Part shown: one piece after another, positions 6,074-14,338 of the stretch
Numbering within the stretch: position 1 is the stretch's first letter
Layout: every line of letters starts with the position of its first letter
Source: an uncultured Bacteroidota bacterium
GTDB taxonomy: Bacteria > Bacteroidota > Bacteroidia > AKYH767-A > OLB10
Reading direction: 5' to 3'
DNA: 32,813 nucleotides
Assembly: GCA_903847585.1 (NCBI GenBank)
Contig: CAINEC010000155.1
Span: forward strand, 1-32,813
Notes under the pieces: model-generated
What the model was told of the DNA's origin: nothing
Databases searched by the model: none
What the model saw: the letters and a program-made list of their open reading frames with translations, nothing else
Translations under genes and position numbers: made by a program

Positions 6074-7009
6074 TTCTTCGATGTGAACAGCAGCGTTACT
6101 TAAATGCTGCATCAATTCATTGCTATCGCCGTGAATGGTGTAAACTACTTTCGCTTCACTCTCTGTAATGGTATTTAGTAAATCGTGCCAATCGCTATGA
6201 TCAGATACCGGCAATTTAATATCATACCCTTCTTGTAATCGATCCCAGCCCGAAGCCATCCCTCGTAAGTAACCAATATCCGAAGCATATGATTGTAAAA
6301 CCAAGGGTGGCACGATGTAAATATTATTCGCCGTTTTCTTAAAGACCTGCTTCTGATAAGGTAACCATTCTCCTAAGTCAAATCCCGCTTCTTCATACAC
6401 GCGGTGGTATTTCGAAATTTTCGGATGAACCATGACTTTAAACTCCGGCTTTAAGTCAGCAAATAATCGTGTTAAACGTTGTGCCTTTCCTAACGCGTAC
6501 GCACCTACGATGTAATTCGTATTTAAGGCCGCATCGAAAGCTTTTAACGAATCTTCGTCGGCTGGATGGGTTTTCCCCTGTTGCGCAAACGTCGTTTCTG
6601 TAATGAGTACATCGCACTTCACGGTAACATAAGGCTCACACGACGCATCCGACTGTCGTTTGTAGTCGCCAGTGTAATTGATAATGCGCCCTTCATGCTT
6701 CCATACAATCTGTGCAGAGCCAAGCATGTGTCCCGCAGGAATAAATTGAAATGATACACCATCTACCTCAAACCATTCGTGGAATTCAGGAGTGATGACC
6801 ATATCTGCAAAATTGCGATAACGTGTGCGTAGTAAGCGAGCTGTATTTTTGGTGCAATAGACTTTCCCATGTCCTGGAACGGCATGATCGCCATGCGCAT
6901 GACTAACCACTGCGGTATGAACAGGGTGGGTGGGGTCAATCCAGATTTCTGTTTGCGGTAACTGGTAGCCGTTAGTATGTGCTATTAACGGCTTCGAATA
7001 ATCAGACAT
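6068..7009 (-). CDS. MBL-fold exonuclease-like protein
   Basis: This 313-residue metallo-beta-lactamase-fold protein has SHAHGDH (36-42, metal ligands), AGHMLGSAQI (92-101), NYTGDYK and a late SDHSDW motif. This set is typical of the beta-CASP-like exonuclease group often called mRNA 3'-processing or DNA-ligase-associated exonuclease. No ligase gene is in view, so the ligase-associated name is inferred from family resemblance. Its start overlaps the end of coaE by 8 bases, making it the last gene of the leftward nusB-coaE operon. It would be a cytoplasmic nuclease with two metal ions; whether RNA or DNA is the substrate cannot be told. Confidence 0.82.
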   Translation of the reverse strand: MSDYSKPLIAHTNGYQLPQTEIWIDPTHPVHTAVVSHAHGDHAVPGHGKVYCTKNTARLLRTRYRNFADMVITPEFHEWFEVDGVSFQFIPAGHMLGSAQIVWKHEGRIINYTGDYKRQSDASCEPYVTVKCDVLITETTFAQQGKTHPADEDSLKAFDAALNTNYIVGAYALGKAQRLTRLFADLKPEFKVMVHPKISKYHRVYEEAGFDLGEWLPYQKQVFKKTANNIYIVPPLVLQSYASDIGYLRGMASGWDRLQEGYDIKLPVSDHSDWHDLLNTITESEAKVVYTIHGDSNELMQHLSNAAVHIEEL

Positions 7010-7586
7010 TTGCTAAAAGTGTTTCGTGAATAGTCAATACTTGTGGTAGCAATGGACTGATTTCGTTATTGATGATGGTATAATTGGCGTGTTTGCGACG
7101 TTCTTCGTCGGACATTTGTTGTTGGATAATAGCAACTACCTCTTCCATGCTTTTTCCGTCGCGCGCTGTGACACGTTCAATGCGCAGGTCTTGTGTTGCT
7201 TCTATCACAATGACTTTGTCGCAAAGCTTATTAAAGCCTGATTCGATTAGAATTGCGGCTTCGTGTAAAATATAGGGCGCTGTTTGTTGTTCTTTCCAAT
7301 GGGTAAATGCATTTCTTACAAATGGATGTACAATAGAATTCAGTTGACTAAGTTCATCTGGATTATTAAATACTAATTGACTTAAATGCACTTTATCAAA
7401 CTGTCCTATCAATGGAAAAATGGTTTCGCCGAATTGAGCTTGTAATAAACTATAAACTTCTTGATTGTTCAACATTAAGTCGCGAGCAACTTTATCAGCA
7501 TTAAAAACTGGAACACCTAATTGTTTAAACATTTCGCACACAATCGTTTTTCCAGAGCCGATTCCTCCCGTGATGCCTATAATCAT
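7002..7586 (-). CDS. coaE: Dephospho-CoA kinase
   Basis: The 194-residue P-loop kinase has GITGGIGSGKT at residues 4-14 (Walker A), the FNADKVARDL segment whose Asp is catalytic, VHPFVR (near 87-92), the lid segment with TARDGKS, and Arg/Glu-rich QMSDEERRKHANYTI near the end. It catalyses the last step of coenzyme A synthesis, ATP-dependent phosphorylation of the 3'-OH of dephospho-CoA. Length is normal. It follows ybbR with a one-base gap and overlaps the exonuclease gene by 8 bases, so the three are probably translationally coupled. Confidence 0.96.
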   Translation of the reverse strand: MIIGITGGIGSGKTIVCEMFKQLGVPVFNADKVARDLMLNNQEVYSLLQAQFGETIFPLIGQFDKVHLSQLVFNNPDELSQLNSIVHPFVRNAFTHWKEQQTAPYILHEAAILIESGFNKLCDKVIVIEATQDLRIERVTARDGKSMEEVVAIIQQQMSDEERRKHANYTIINNEISPLLPQVLTIHETLLANV

Positions 7587-7587
7587 A

Positions 7588-8523
7588 TTAAGGATTTTGA
7601 TGAAAATAATCTACTGCTGCAGGCGTCCATTTTAATTGATCCGCCCATTCTGGTTTCTTAGTAATTTCGATCACCGCTTTCGATTTACCATTGTCGTTGA
7701 ATTTAGCATTGGCAACAAAGCTGGCGGCAGTCGTTTTATCGAACTTTGAAATAGGAATTTTACATTGAATCGTTATTTCAGAAGGAATGAATTTTAATTG
7801 TCTGTTCGACTGATTACAAGTAACAGGCACCTTGACAATTTTCTCCGTAGCTGATTCAATCGGTATCGTAAGCGTAACAGGTGTAGGCTCGATGTAAATA
7901 TTTTTTAATTTCCTGAAAGCAATTTCTTTCGAGATGCTTGTTCCTTCACTCTTTAGATTCTCAGTCACCATCATTAAAGTAGTAATTGAATCTGGTATAG
8001 GCGACTCTGATGAAATTAATAAACTATCAGGACTGCAATAGGCCTTGCCTGATAAAATATAAATAGGAGCGAGGCTGAGTTGATAATCGATGATAATGCC
8101 TACTTTTTTACTGTAAGCCATTTTACCTTGCAACGCAAAAAAGGAAGGAGATACTTCTTCTACAACGATGGAATTATTTTTACTTTTTATAAAGTCAACA
8201 ATAGCTGCTCTGATATCAATTCTATCTGAAGCATTACTCGTACAATTGACAACACGATCTTTTTTGCTTAACGACAGTAAAAGCTTTGCGAGATCGAAGC
8301 CACGGCCTTTTAAATAAACAGTTGCTTTTACTTCTTGCTTTCCACTTTCACTGACTTTAGAAAAGGGCACATTGATATTCGCAATAAAATTAATTTTTGC
8401 TCTGTGCTCTTTATTGAGTGCGTTGATAGTCCAGATAGTAGTCGCAATAAAAAAGCAAAGCAAAAACGAAAACAATTTCGAATTGCTTTTTAACTTCTGT
8501 TTAAAGGAGTTGTTTGCTTGCAT
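7588..8523 (-). CDS. YbbR-domain membrane-anchored protein
   Basis: The 311-residue protein has one N-terminal membrane segment (about residues 17-35, FSFLLCFFIATTIWTINAL) and a long extracytoplasmic part that looks like tandem YbbR beta-domains, with repeated strand patterns such as EVKATVYLKGRG and VTLTIPIESATEKIVKVPV. In Firmicutes YbbR/CdaR proteins regulate the diadenylate cyclase CdaA, but no cdaA is next to it here. In Bacteroidota the gene commonly sits between yajC and coaE, as it does here. The function in this phylum is not settled. The start sits just after an inverted repeat at 8526-8553. Confidence 0.82.
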   Translation of the reverse strand: MQANNSFKQKLKSNSKLFSFLLCFFIATTIWTINALNKEHRAKINFIANINVPFSKVSESGKQEVKATVYLKGRGFDLAKLLLSLSKKDRVVNCTSNASDRIDIRAAIVDFIKSKNNSIVVEEVSPSFFALQGKMAYSKKVGIIIDYQLSLAPIYILSGKAYCSPDSLLISSESPIPDSITTLMMVTENLKSEGTSISKEIAFRKLKNIYIEPTPVTLTIPIESATEKIVKVPVTCNQSNRQLKFIPSEITIQCKIPISKFDKTTAASFVANAKFNDNGKSKAVIEITKKPEWADQLKWTPAAVDYFHQNP

Positions 8524-8525
8524 AC

Positions 8526-8553
8526 TATTCGTGTTTTCCTTTATTCACGAATA
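8526..8553 (-). promoter_or_regulatory. Hairpin just upstream of the ybbR-type gene
   Basis: TATTCGTG (8526-8533) and CACGAATA (8546-8553) form a perfect 8-bp stem with a 12-base loop ending two bases before the start codon. On the coding strand the loop contains AAAGGAAAA, the only purine-rich ribosome-site candidate. It lies in the widest gap of this operon (56 bases, after yajC) and could tune translation; this is an inference from position only. Confidence 0.3.
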
Positions 8554-8579
8554 TAAAGAAAAATAGCTGTTCGGCTAAA

Positions 8580-8903
8580 TTACTTTGCAATATTCGTTGA
8601 GTAAGATTTTGTTACATCAGCAGAGATGGCTGTTTTTTCTACTTCTACTCTTACATCTTTCGCAATTTCAATAATAAAAGTTTTCTCTTTTACAGAAGTA
8701 ATTTTTCCGTGTACGCCACCAATGGTAACCACTCGTTCACCTTCTTTCAAAGTTTCTTTAAATTCTCTTTCTAACTTTTGTTTTTTAGTCTGAGGACGAA
8801 TCATGAAAAAGTAAAATACAATCATGATTAATGCAATAGGAATGATTTGTTGCATTGCGCTTCCACCGCCAGCAGCTTGTAATGTGATGAATAATGTGTT
8901 CAT
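8580..8903 (-). CDS. yajC: Preprotein translocase subunit YajC
   Basis: The 107-residue protein has one N-terminal transmembrane helix (about 17-36, QIIPIALIMIVFYFFMIRPQ) followed by the YajC hallmark RPQTKKQKL and a small beta-domain with GERVVTIGGVHGKI. YajC associates with SecDF-YidC at the Sec channel. Length and layout are normal. It is the third gene of the leftward operon, 13 bases after the DUF1573 gene. Confidence 0.96.
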   Translation of the reverse strand: MNTLFITLQAAGGGSAMQQIIPIALIMIVFYFFMIRPQTKKQKLEREFKETLKEGERVVTIGGVHGKITSVKEKTFIIEIAKDVRVEVEKTAISADVTKSYSTNIAK

Positions 8904-8916
8904 GGTTATGTGTTTG

Positions 8917-9396
8917 TTATTTTGATTTGATTACTTCTCCGGTAATAGTTAATACTTTCGTATTCGGAGTTGTGTTTGCAATAAGTGTAATGTTCTTTGT
9001 AATTTGCCCACTAATACCCGTGCTATTAAAAGTTACTTTGATAACACCTTCGTCGCCAGGAGCAATAGGGTTCTTTGGATATTCTGGTTGTGTACATCCG
9101 CAAGAGCCTTTGGCTTGAGAGATAATTAAATCTTTATCTCCACTGTTTTTGAATTTGAATTCATGTGTTACTGATTCACCGCTCTCAATTGTCCCCAAAT
9201 CAAAAGTAATTTCTTCAAAATCATATTTAGGAACCCCTGTTTTATCAGTGATTTCACCGTTGGCTGTTTCTGGATTGTTAACGATATCAGGCGATACTAT
9301 TACTTCTCCATTTTTTTCATTTTTTTTCTGATCACTTCCACATGAAATAACCAGCATACTTGTTAAGATAATCGCGTAGTTTAGTCCTGTTCTCAT
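8917..9396 (-). CDS. DUF1573 lipoprotein
   Basis: The 159-residue protein has a signal peptide with lipobox LVISC (Cys at about residue 19), a disordered Lys/Glu/Asn stretch, and one DUF1573 Ig-like beta-domain from about residue 60 to the end (FDLGTIESGESVTHEFKF, SCGCTQPEYPKNPIAPGDEG). The SCGCT motif is characteristic of the family. Its role is unknown; such domains are common on exported Bacteroidota proteins. It sits five bases after nusB and is conserved in this neighbourhood in related genomes as far as I recall. Confidence 0.88.
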   Translation of the reverse strand: MRTGLNYAIILTSMLVISCGSDQKKNEKNGEVIVSPDIVNNPETANGEITDKTGVPKYDFEEITFDLGTIESGESVTHEFKFKNSGDKDLIISQAKGSCGCTQPEYPKNPIAPGDEGVIKVTFNSTGISGQITKNITLIANTTPNTKVLTITGEVIKSK

Positions 9397-9401
9397 ATTT
9401 A

Positions 9402-10340
9402 TTATTCCATTAATCCGCGTCCGATTTTTACAATCTTACCTTGTGATTTTAATTCAACAGCTAATTTGTCAATTACTCCATTAATGAAGGATTTACTATT
9501 CGGAGTGCTATAGTCTTTAGAGATATCGATGTACTCGTTGATACTTACTTTAACAGGAATAGAAGTTTGATGAAGCATTTCTGATAAAGCCATTTTCATC
9601 AGAATAATATCTACCATCGCAATACGATCAGCTTCCCAGTTCTTCGTTTTCTCGCCGATTATCTGCGTAAGATACTCATCATCCTGAATGGTTTTCTTTA
9701 CCAATTCACGCATGAAACGCACATCATCTTCCTCGTCTTTAAATAAGCTCAGTAGTTTGAATTCACCTTTTGATTTAGAACCTTCTAACGTTTTGGTAAT
9801 CATTCCCTGAATCAGTTCAATAGATTCTGCCCAGTAAATAGATTTTTCTTCCAACGTTGAGAAAACAAATTCCTGACGAGTAAAAACCTCTGCAAAAATC
9901 CAGGTAATAAAATCGATATCTTCTTTAATACTTGAATCTGCTTTGGCGCAATAAGCTTTATATTGATCGGATTGTCGAATCTGAAAAAAAGATTTCTTCA
10001 CTGCATCCATTTCATTCTGCCAAGAGATTTTATTGTCTTTTGTCAGCTTTTTAAATGTTGAGTTAGTCGATAGCCATTGCACAAAAAGGTTATCGCCTAA
10101 TTTACGTTCTACTGATTTCTTGATTCCTGTAACTGCACTTGCCGGTTGGTCAGCATAGTACATCTCTTCCTGATTAGCGAGTTCCAAAATCATTTGCATG
10201 GTTAGCAAATACAACTCGTAAATTTTATTTGTCCCTCTTAAAAGCTCCTGCTCTGTTTGCAACATGTCCTTGTTGTCGGATTGATAATACGCATACAAGG
10301 CTTGCATCACGCGAATTCTTAGGTGTCTTCTGCTCAACAT
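9402..10340 (-). CDS. nusB: Transcription antitermination factor NusB (long Bacteroidota form)
   Basis: The 312-residue protein starts MLSRRHLRIRVMQALYAYYQ, the RNA-binding Arg-rich opening of NusB, and ends with the conserved NusB helices (ADRIAMVDIILMKMALSEML, then VKVSINEYIDISKDYSTPNS and FINGVIDKL). E. coli NusB has 139 residues; here about 170 residues of mostly helical sequence lie between the first helix and the C-terminal core, as usual in this phylum. With NusE, NusB binds boxA RNA in rRNA antitermination. It is the first gene of the operon. No clean TAnnTTTG box was found directly upstream. Confidence 0.93.
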   Translation of the reverse strand: MLSRRHLRIRVMQALYAYYQSDNKDMLQTEQELLRGTNKIYELYLLTMQMILELANQEEMYYADQPASAVTGIKKSVERKLGDNLFVQWLSTNSTFKKLTKDNKISWQNEMDAVKKSFFQIRQSDQYKAYCAKADSSIKEDIDFITWIFAEVFTRQEFVFSTLEEKSIYWAESIELIQGMITKTLEGSKSKGEFKLLSLFKDEEDDVRFMRELVKKTIQDDEYLTQIIGEKTKNWEADRIAMVDIILMKMALSEMLHQTSIPVKVSINEYIDISKDYSTPNSKSFINGVIDKLAVELKSQGKIVKIGRGLME

Positions 10341-10382
10341 AATTTTTAACTCAACAAGTATTAAAGAACTTTTATTTTATGA

Positions 10383-10432
10383 AAATTTCCACGGCTTCGA
10401 TTTGATTTCTCCCTCGAAACACGTGGAAATTT
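10383..10432 (-). terminator. Hairpin between leucine dehydrogenase and nusB
   Basis: AAATTTCCACG (10383-10393) and CGTGGAAATTT (10422-10432) are perfect 11-bp complements, with a further TTCGA/TCGAA pair inside. It begins 12 bases after the dehydrogenase stop and lies ahead of nusB. No T-run follows on the coding strand, so it may be a processing or attenuation hairpin and not a full intrinsic terminator. Confidence 0.5.
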
Positions 10433-10443
10433 AGTGGATACTC

Positions 10444-11532
10444 TTATTTGTTATAAATGCGTTTCTCTGCAATTTGCATAGCTGCTAATTGCGTGTGGAT
10501 GTCTTCAGCTTGTGCCTTCTTCAAGATATCCATTGTTGCATTGTAAATATGCTCTGTCTGCGCTAATGCTTTGCTACGATCGTATCCGTTTAATTCTGAA
10601 TACACGTTAATTAAACCACCAGCATTGATTAAAAAGTCAGGAGCATAAACAATTCCTTTCTGAACTAACATAGGTCCATGAACTGTTTCATCTGCTAATT
10701 GATTGTTGGCAGCACCTGCAACGATTGAGCATTTCAAACGACCAATATTCTCTGTATTTAATGTTGCACCTAATGCACAAGGTGCATAAATATCAATATC
10801 TAAATCGTAAAGTCCTTCGTTAGGAACAACAGTAGCACCATGCTCTGCAGCTACTTTATTCAATTGCTCTTCGTTGATATCAGCGATATAAACAACAGCA
10901 CCTTCTTTTGTTAAGTGAGCAACTAAGTTTCTTCCTACGTTACCAATTCCCTGCACTAAAACTTTCTTGCCTGATAAATCATCACTTCCCCAAGCGAATT
11001 TTGCTGACGCTTTCATACCCATGTAAACACCATAAGCAGTTACAGGACTAGGATCACCGCTTCCACCCATCGCTTCAGGTAAACCTGTTACTGACTTGGT
11101 TTCCATAGCAACATATTCCATGTCTTTCGTTGATGTACCAACATCTTCAGCAGTGATATACTGTCCGTTTAAGTTGTTGATGAATCGTCCGAAACGACGG
11201 AACAAAGCTTCTGATTTATCTTTCTTGCTGTCGCCGATAATAACCGCTTTACCACCGCCTAAGTTCAATCCAGAGATTGCAGCTTTGTAAGTCATGCCGC
11301 GAGATAAACGCAATACGTCGTTCAATGCTTCCGCTTCTGTTTTGTACATCCACATACGCGTACCTCCAAGAGCAGGTCCTAAGTTAGTATTATGAATAGC
11401 GATAATTGCTTTTAGTCCGGTTTCAGGGTCGTTGCAAAAAACGATTTGTTCGTGTTTGCTTCCTGCAACGTGGTCGAAAATATTGCAGGCCAATGGGGCA
11501 ACTGCAGAACTGATTTCTTTAACTTCAATCAT
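10444..11532 (-). CDS. Leucine dehydrogenase (Glu/Leu/Phe/Val dehydrogenase family)
   Basis: The 362-residue protein matches NAD-dependent leucine dehydrogenases. It has LGPALGGTRMW (52-62), the substrate and catalytic Lys region TYKAAISGLNLGGGKAVI (about 81-98), TAEDVGTS, a Rossmann motif VLVQGIGNVGRN (near 190-201), and the ANNQLAD and FLINAGGLINVYSE segments. It reversibly deaminates branched-chain L-amino acids to 2-oxo acids and ammonia in the cytoplasm. Valine or phenylalanine preference cannot be excluded from sequence alone. It is transcribed by itself, with a strong promoter box at 11562-11569 and a hairpin after its stop. Confidence 0.92.
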   Translation of the reverse strand: MIEVKEISSAVAPLACNIFDHVAGSKHEQIVFCNDPETGLKAIIAIHNTNLGPALGGTRMWMYKTEAEALNDVLRLSRGMTYKAAISGLNLGGGKAVIIGDSKKDKSEALFRRFGRFINNLNGQYITAEDVGTSTKDMEYVAMETKSVTGLPEAMGGSGDPSPVTAYGVYMGMKASAKFAWGSDDLSGKKVLVQGIGNVGRNLVAHLTKEGAVVYIADINEEQLNKVAAEHGATVVPNEGLYDLDIDIYAPCALGATLNTENIGRLKCSIVAGAANNQLADETVHGPMLVQKGIVYAPDFLINAGGLINVYSELNGYDRSKALAQTEHIYNATMDILKKAQAEDIHTQLAAMQIAEKRIYNK

Positions 11533-11561
11533 GATTGTTTAGGTCTTATTCAATTGAGCCG

Positions 11562-11569
11562 CAAAGGTA
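11562..11569 (-). promoter_or_regulatory. -7 promoter box of the leucine dehydrogenase gene
   Basis: On the coding strand this reads TACCTTTG, a perfect TAnnTTTG box, 29 bases upstream of the ATG. A TTGC about 21 bases further upstream can serve as the -33 element. Spacing fits the Bacteroidota sigma-ABfr promoter type. Confidence 0.65.
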
Positions 11570-11637
11570 GTTTTTTTATTCACTTGTGAGCAAGGAAAAA
11601 TACTAGATTGTTGAAATATAATTGTGTCCGAAGTTTA

Positions 11638-11665
11638 TACCTTTACCGAGGTGATTAATTCCTCG
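11638..11665 (+). promoter_or_regulatory. Promoter box and leader hairpin of the ABC exporter gene
   Basis: TACCTTTA (11638-11645) is one base off TAnnTTTG and lies 60 bases before the GTG start. CGAGG (11647-11651) pairs with CCTCG (11661-11665) to form a short hairpin that would sit at the start of the transcript. The promoter is plausible; the hairpin's role is unknown. Confidence 0.4.
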
Positions 11666-11704
11666 AAAGTTTAAAATAAAAACTGATTTTCAGTAAGTTG
11701 TATT

Positions 11705-13492
11705 GTGAAAGATTTAAAATCGATAAATAAATACTTTGTCAAATATAAGTGGCGACTCCTGATGGGGGTTGTTTTTGTGACCGTTTCCAATCTTTTTGGT
11801 ATCCTGCCCGCCCAAATTACGCGTAATGCGCTGGATGTGGTGGTTGGGAATATCGATGCCGTAAAGCTCTTTGAAGGTACCGGCATCCGAAGTATGTTAT
11901 TAAAGAATTTAAGTTTTACCATTTTTCTTTTCGGATGTATCTTGATTTTGATGGCCATCTTGAAAGGGGTATTTATGTTCTTGATGCGTCAGACAATTAT
12001 TGTGATGTCGCGACTCGTTGAATATGATCAGAAAAATGAAATTTATCATCAGTATCAGTCACTGGGATTTGAATTTTACAGCAAGGAAAACACAGGTGAT
12101 TTAATGAACCGTATCAGCGAGGATGTGGGGCGCGTACGTATGTATGTTGGACCTGCAGTGATGTACACGATTAACCTTGTTGTGATGTTTACATTGATTA
12201 TCTGGTCGATGGTGAATGTAAATGCTCGATTGGCGCTTTGGGTTTTATTGCCCATTCCAATTATCACATTCATTGTTTATAAAGTTCAGGATCATATCTC
12301 GAAGCGAAGTGAATTAGTGCAGGAAAAACTATCTGAAATTTCAGTCTTTATTCAGGAGGTTTTCTCCGGAATCAGAGTGGTAAAATCATTTTCTCGCGAG
12401 ACGTATTTTCAGTCGGATTATGACAAACGCAGCGAAGAATACAAAGATGTTTCGATGCATCTTGTGAAGGTAAATGCCTTGTTTATGCCGAGTATGTTAT
12501 TGCTCGTCGGATTAAGTACCATTATCACGATTTACGCTGGAAGTATGGAGGTGTTAAACGGGCGGCTTACCATCGGAAATATTGCAGAATTTGTGATTTA
12601 TGTGAACATGCTTACCTGGCCTGTGGCCTCGATGGGATGGGTGATTTCTATTGTTCAAAGAGCCTCTGCATCGCAACGCAGAATTGATGAGTTTTTAGAT
12701 AAAAAACCGAATGTAAAATCAGGACAAACATCCGTGAATAAAGAAGAAATGTCGGTGCGCTTTAATCATGTTTCGGTCACCTATCCAAACTCTAATATTA
12801 AAGCATTGCAAGATGTTTCCTTCGAGGTAAAAGCAGGGCAATCGATTGGTGTTATTGGTAAAACCGGTGCTGGTAAATCGACATTAGTGCAATTGTTGCT
12901 GAGATTTATTGATCCGGATACAGGAACATTAGGTATTAATAATACAGATTTAAGGGACTTGAATTTGCGTGAATATCGAGAGCAGATTGGAAGCGTTCCG
13001 CAGGATGTGTTTTTATTTTCAGATTCCATTGCGAACAATATTTCCTTCGGATTAAAAACAGATTTTACGAAGGACGATGTCCGCTGGGCAGCGCAGCAAG
13101 CGGTGATTGATGAAAATATTCAACAGTTTCCCGAAGGCTATGAAACTATAGTAGGGGAGCGTGGTATTACGTTGAGTGGTGGACAAAAACAACGAGTCTC
13201 CATTGCCAGAGCAATTATTAAGCGACCAGCCATGCTGATATTCGACGATTGTTTGTCGGCTGTGGATACCGTTACAGAAGAGCGAATTTTGAACAATTTG
13301 CGTACGCTGATGCAAGGAAAAACGACTTTTTTAATTAGTCATCGCATATCAACCGTAAAAAGTGCGAGTCATATTATTGTGCTTGAAAATGGTCGAATTT
13401 CAGAGGAGGGAACGCATGAATCGTTAATTCAGAAAAAAGGGATTTATTACGAAATGTATCAAAGTCAAAACCCCGATGCCGATAACGGTTAA
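11705..13492 (+). CDS. ABC exporter, fused permease and ATPase (MsbA-like)
   Basis: The 595-residue half-transporter has six transmembrane helices in residues about 15-320 (first near 18-38, later ones near 255-300) and a nucleotide-binding domain from about 345. The latter shows Walker A GKTGAGKST, Q-loop VPQDVFLFS, signature LSGGQKQRVSIARA, Walker B AMLIFDD and an H-loop His in FLISHRIST. The usual Walker B Glu is replaced: the motif reads IFDDCLSAVD, so Asp occupies the general-base position, as in some related exporters. Substrate is unknown; lipid or drug export is typical of the family. The start codon is GTG at 11705; the next Met (near residue 20) would truncate the first helix. Confidence 0.92.
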   Translation: MKDLKSINKYFVKYKWRLLMGVVFVTVSNLFGILPAQITRNALDVVVGNIDAVKLFEGTGIRSMLLKNLSFTIFLFGCILILMAILKGVFMFLMRQTIIVMSRLVEYDQKNEIYHQYQSLGFEFYSKENTGDLMNRISEDVGRVRMYVGPAVMYTINLVVMFTLIIWSMVNVNARLALWVLLPIPIITFIVYKVQDHISKRSELVQEKLSEISVFIQEVFSGIRVVKSFSRETYFQSDYDKRSEEYKDVSMHLVKVNALFMPSMLLLVGLSTIITIYAGSMEVLNGRLTIGNIAEFVIYVNMLTWPVASMGWVISIVQRASASQRRIDEFLDKKPNVKSGQTSVNKEEMSVRFNHVSVTYPNSNIKALQDVSFEVKAGQSIGVIGKTGAGKSTLVQLLLRFIDPDTGTLGINNTDLRDLNLREYREQIGSVPQDVFLFSDSIANNISFGLKTDFTKDDVRWAAQQAVIDENIQQFPEGYETIVGERGITLSGGQKQRVSIARAIIKRPAMLIFDDCLSAVDTVTEERILNNLRTLMQGKTTFLISHRISTVKSASHIIVLENGRISEEGTHESLIQKKGIYYEMYQSQNPDADNG

Positions 13493-13567
13493 TTGTTAAT
13501 TTTTTGTCGGAATTGCTTTCTAATTTATTTTATTTTTTATTATACTTGCCTAACCAAAACAATTAAT

Positions 13568-13924
13568 ATGAGCGATTTCGATCAACAACAACCAAGAGAA
13601 GAGTATTTTTCAAAAAGAGTTAGAGCAGGTAAGCGTACTTATTATTTCGATGTGAAAGCAACAAGAAGTAATGATTATTATGTGACGATTACTGAGAGCA
13701 AGCGTTTACCAGGAGAGAGTGAAGATCGTCCTGTTTATGAGAAGCATAAAATTTTCCTTTACAAAGAAGATTTTGAAAAGTTCAGTGATGGTTTAATGGA
13801 GGCATTAGGTTATATCCGCGAACACCAACCGGGAACTGTATCAAGAGAACAAAATCCTGGTAACAACGACCAAAGTTCGGGTTCAGGATTTACAAATATT
13901 GAATTCGACGATTTGTCGAAATAA
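13568..13924 (+). CDS. DUF3276 PUR-alpha-like nucleic-acid-binding protein
   Basis: The 118-residue protein begins MSDFDQQQPREEYFSKRVRA and carries one PUR-like repeat (KRTYYFDVKATRSNDYYVTI, then HKIFLYKEDFEKFSDGLMEA), followed by a disordered Gly/Ser/Asn tail ending FDDLSK. PUR proteins bind single-stranded DNA and RNA. The family is widespread in Bacteroidota, and single-repeat forms act as dimers; the cellular role here is unknown. An in-frame start at 13493 would add a hydrophobic stretch absent from the family, so ATG 13568 is preferred. It is probably transcribed on its own and is closed by a strong terminator. Confidence 0.88.
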   Translation: MSDFDQQQPREEYFSKRVRAGKRTYYFDVKATRSNDYYVTITESKRLPGESEDRPVYEKHKIFLYKEDFEKFSDGLMEALGYIREHQPGTVSREQNPGNNDQSSGSGFTNIEFDDLSK

Positions 13925-13931
13925 TAAAATG

Positions 13932-13960
13932 AAAGGCGAGCTTAACGGTTCGCCTTTTTT
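13932..13960 (+). terminator. Intrinsic terminator after the DUF3276 gene
   Basis: AAAGGCGA (13932-13939) pairs perfectly with TCGCCTTT (13950-13957) around a 10-base loop, and the T-run continues to 13960. It begins eight bases after the stop codon. Confidence 0.88.
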
Positions 13961-14001
13961 GTGCAACTTGTTTTCAGAGTTTAATTTATAAACTTAGTAA
14001 G

Positions 14002-14035
14002 GTTCCCAAAAAGGGAACTTTTTTTTGTATATTTG
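14002..14035 (+). promoter_or_regulatory. higBA promoter with overlapping inverted repeat
   Basis: GTTCCC (14002-14007) and GGGAAC (14013-14018) flank five A's; eight T's and a G follow, then a perfect -7 box TATATTTG (14028-14035). The inverted repeat occupies the place of the -33 region, so it could be the operator for HigA autorepression. Its shape, a hairpin plus T-run, would also terminate incoming transcription. The -7 box ends only four bases before the higB start codon. Confidence 0.6.
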
Positions 14036-14039
14036 CGTT

Positions 14040-14333
14040 GTGAGAGTTATTGCAAAAAGCACATTGCGTATTTTTTGGACAAAACATAAAGACTGCGAAC
14101 AACAGTTAAAAGCGTGGTATAAAGAAGCTGAAGAATCACATTGGAAAGGTCCAAACGACATAAAACGTGAGTATCCTTCCGCGATTTTTTTGCAAGATAA
14201 ACGTGTAGTATTTAATATTAAAGGGAATAATTATCGACTTGTAGTGAGGGTGAATTATGATTATGGATTAGTGTGGATAAGGTTTATAGGTACTCATGGC
14301 CAATATGATAAAATTAACGCATCAAAAATTTAA
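14040..14333 (+). CDS. higB: HigB family mRNA interferase toxin
   Basis: The 97-residue protein begins MRVIAKSTLRIFWTKH and shows the HigB (RelE-like) pattern: a Lys/Glu-rich helix with QQLKAWYKEAEESHWK, NDIKREYPSAIFL, KRVVFNIKGNNYRLVVRVNY, and the closing VWIRFIGTHGQYDKI with the conserved C-terminal His and Tyr. HigB cuts mRNA on the ribosome; HigA neutralises it. The start is GTG at 14040, matching family N-termini; the frame also extends to a TTG at 14025, but that codon lies upstream of the -7 box. The GTG falls at the predicted transcription start, so the message is probably leaderless. higA follows after five bases. Confidence 0.92.
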   Translation: MRVIAKSTLRIFWTKHKDCEQQLKAWYKEAEESHWKGPNDIKREYPSAIFLQDKRVVFNIKGNNYRLVVRVNYDYGLVWIRFIGTHGQYDKINASKI

Positions 14334-14338
14334 CAATT

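Noticed and set aside
11671-13315. Several leftward frames inside the ABC exporter gene
   Set aside because: They are antisense shadows. The exporter on the other strand has all ABC motifs.
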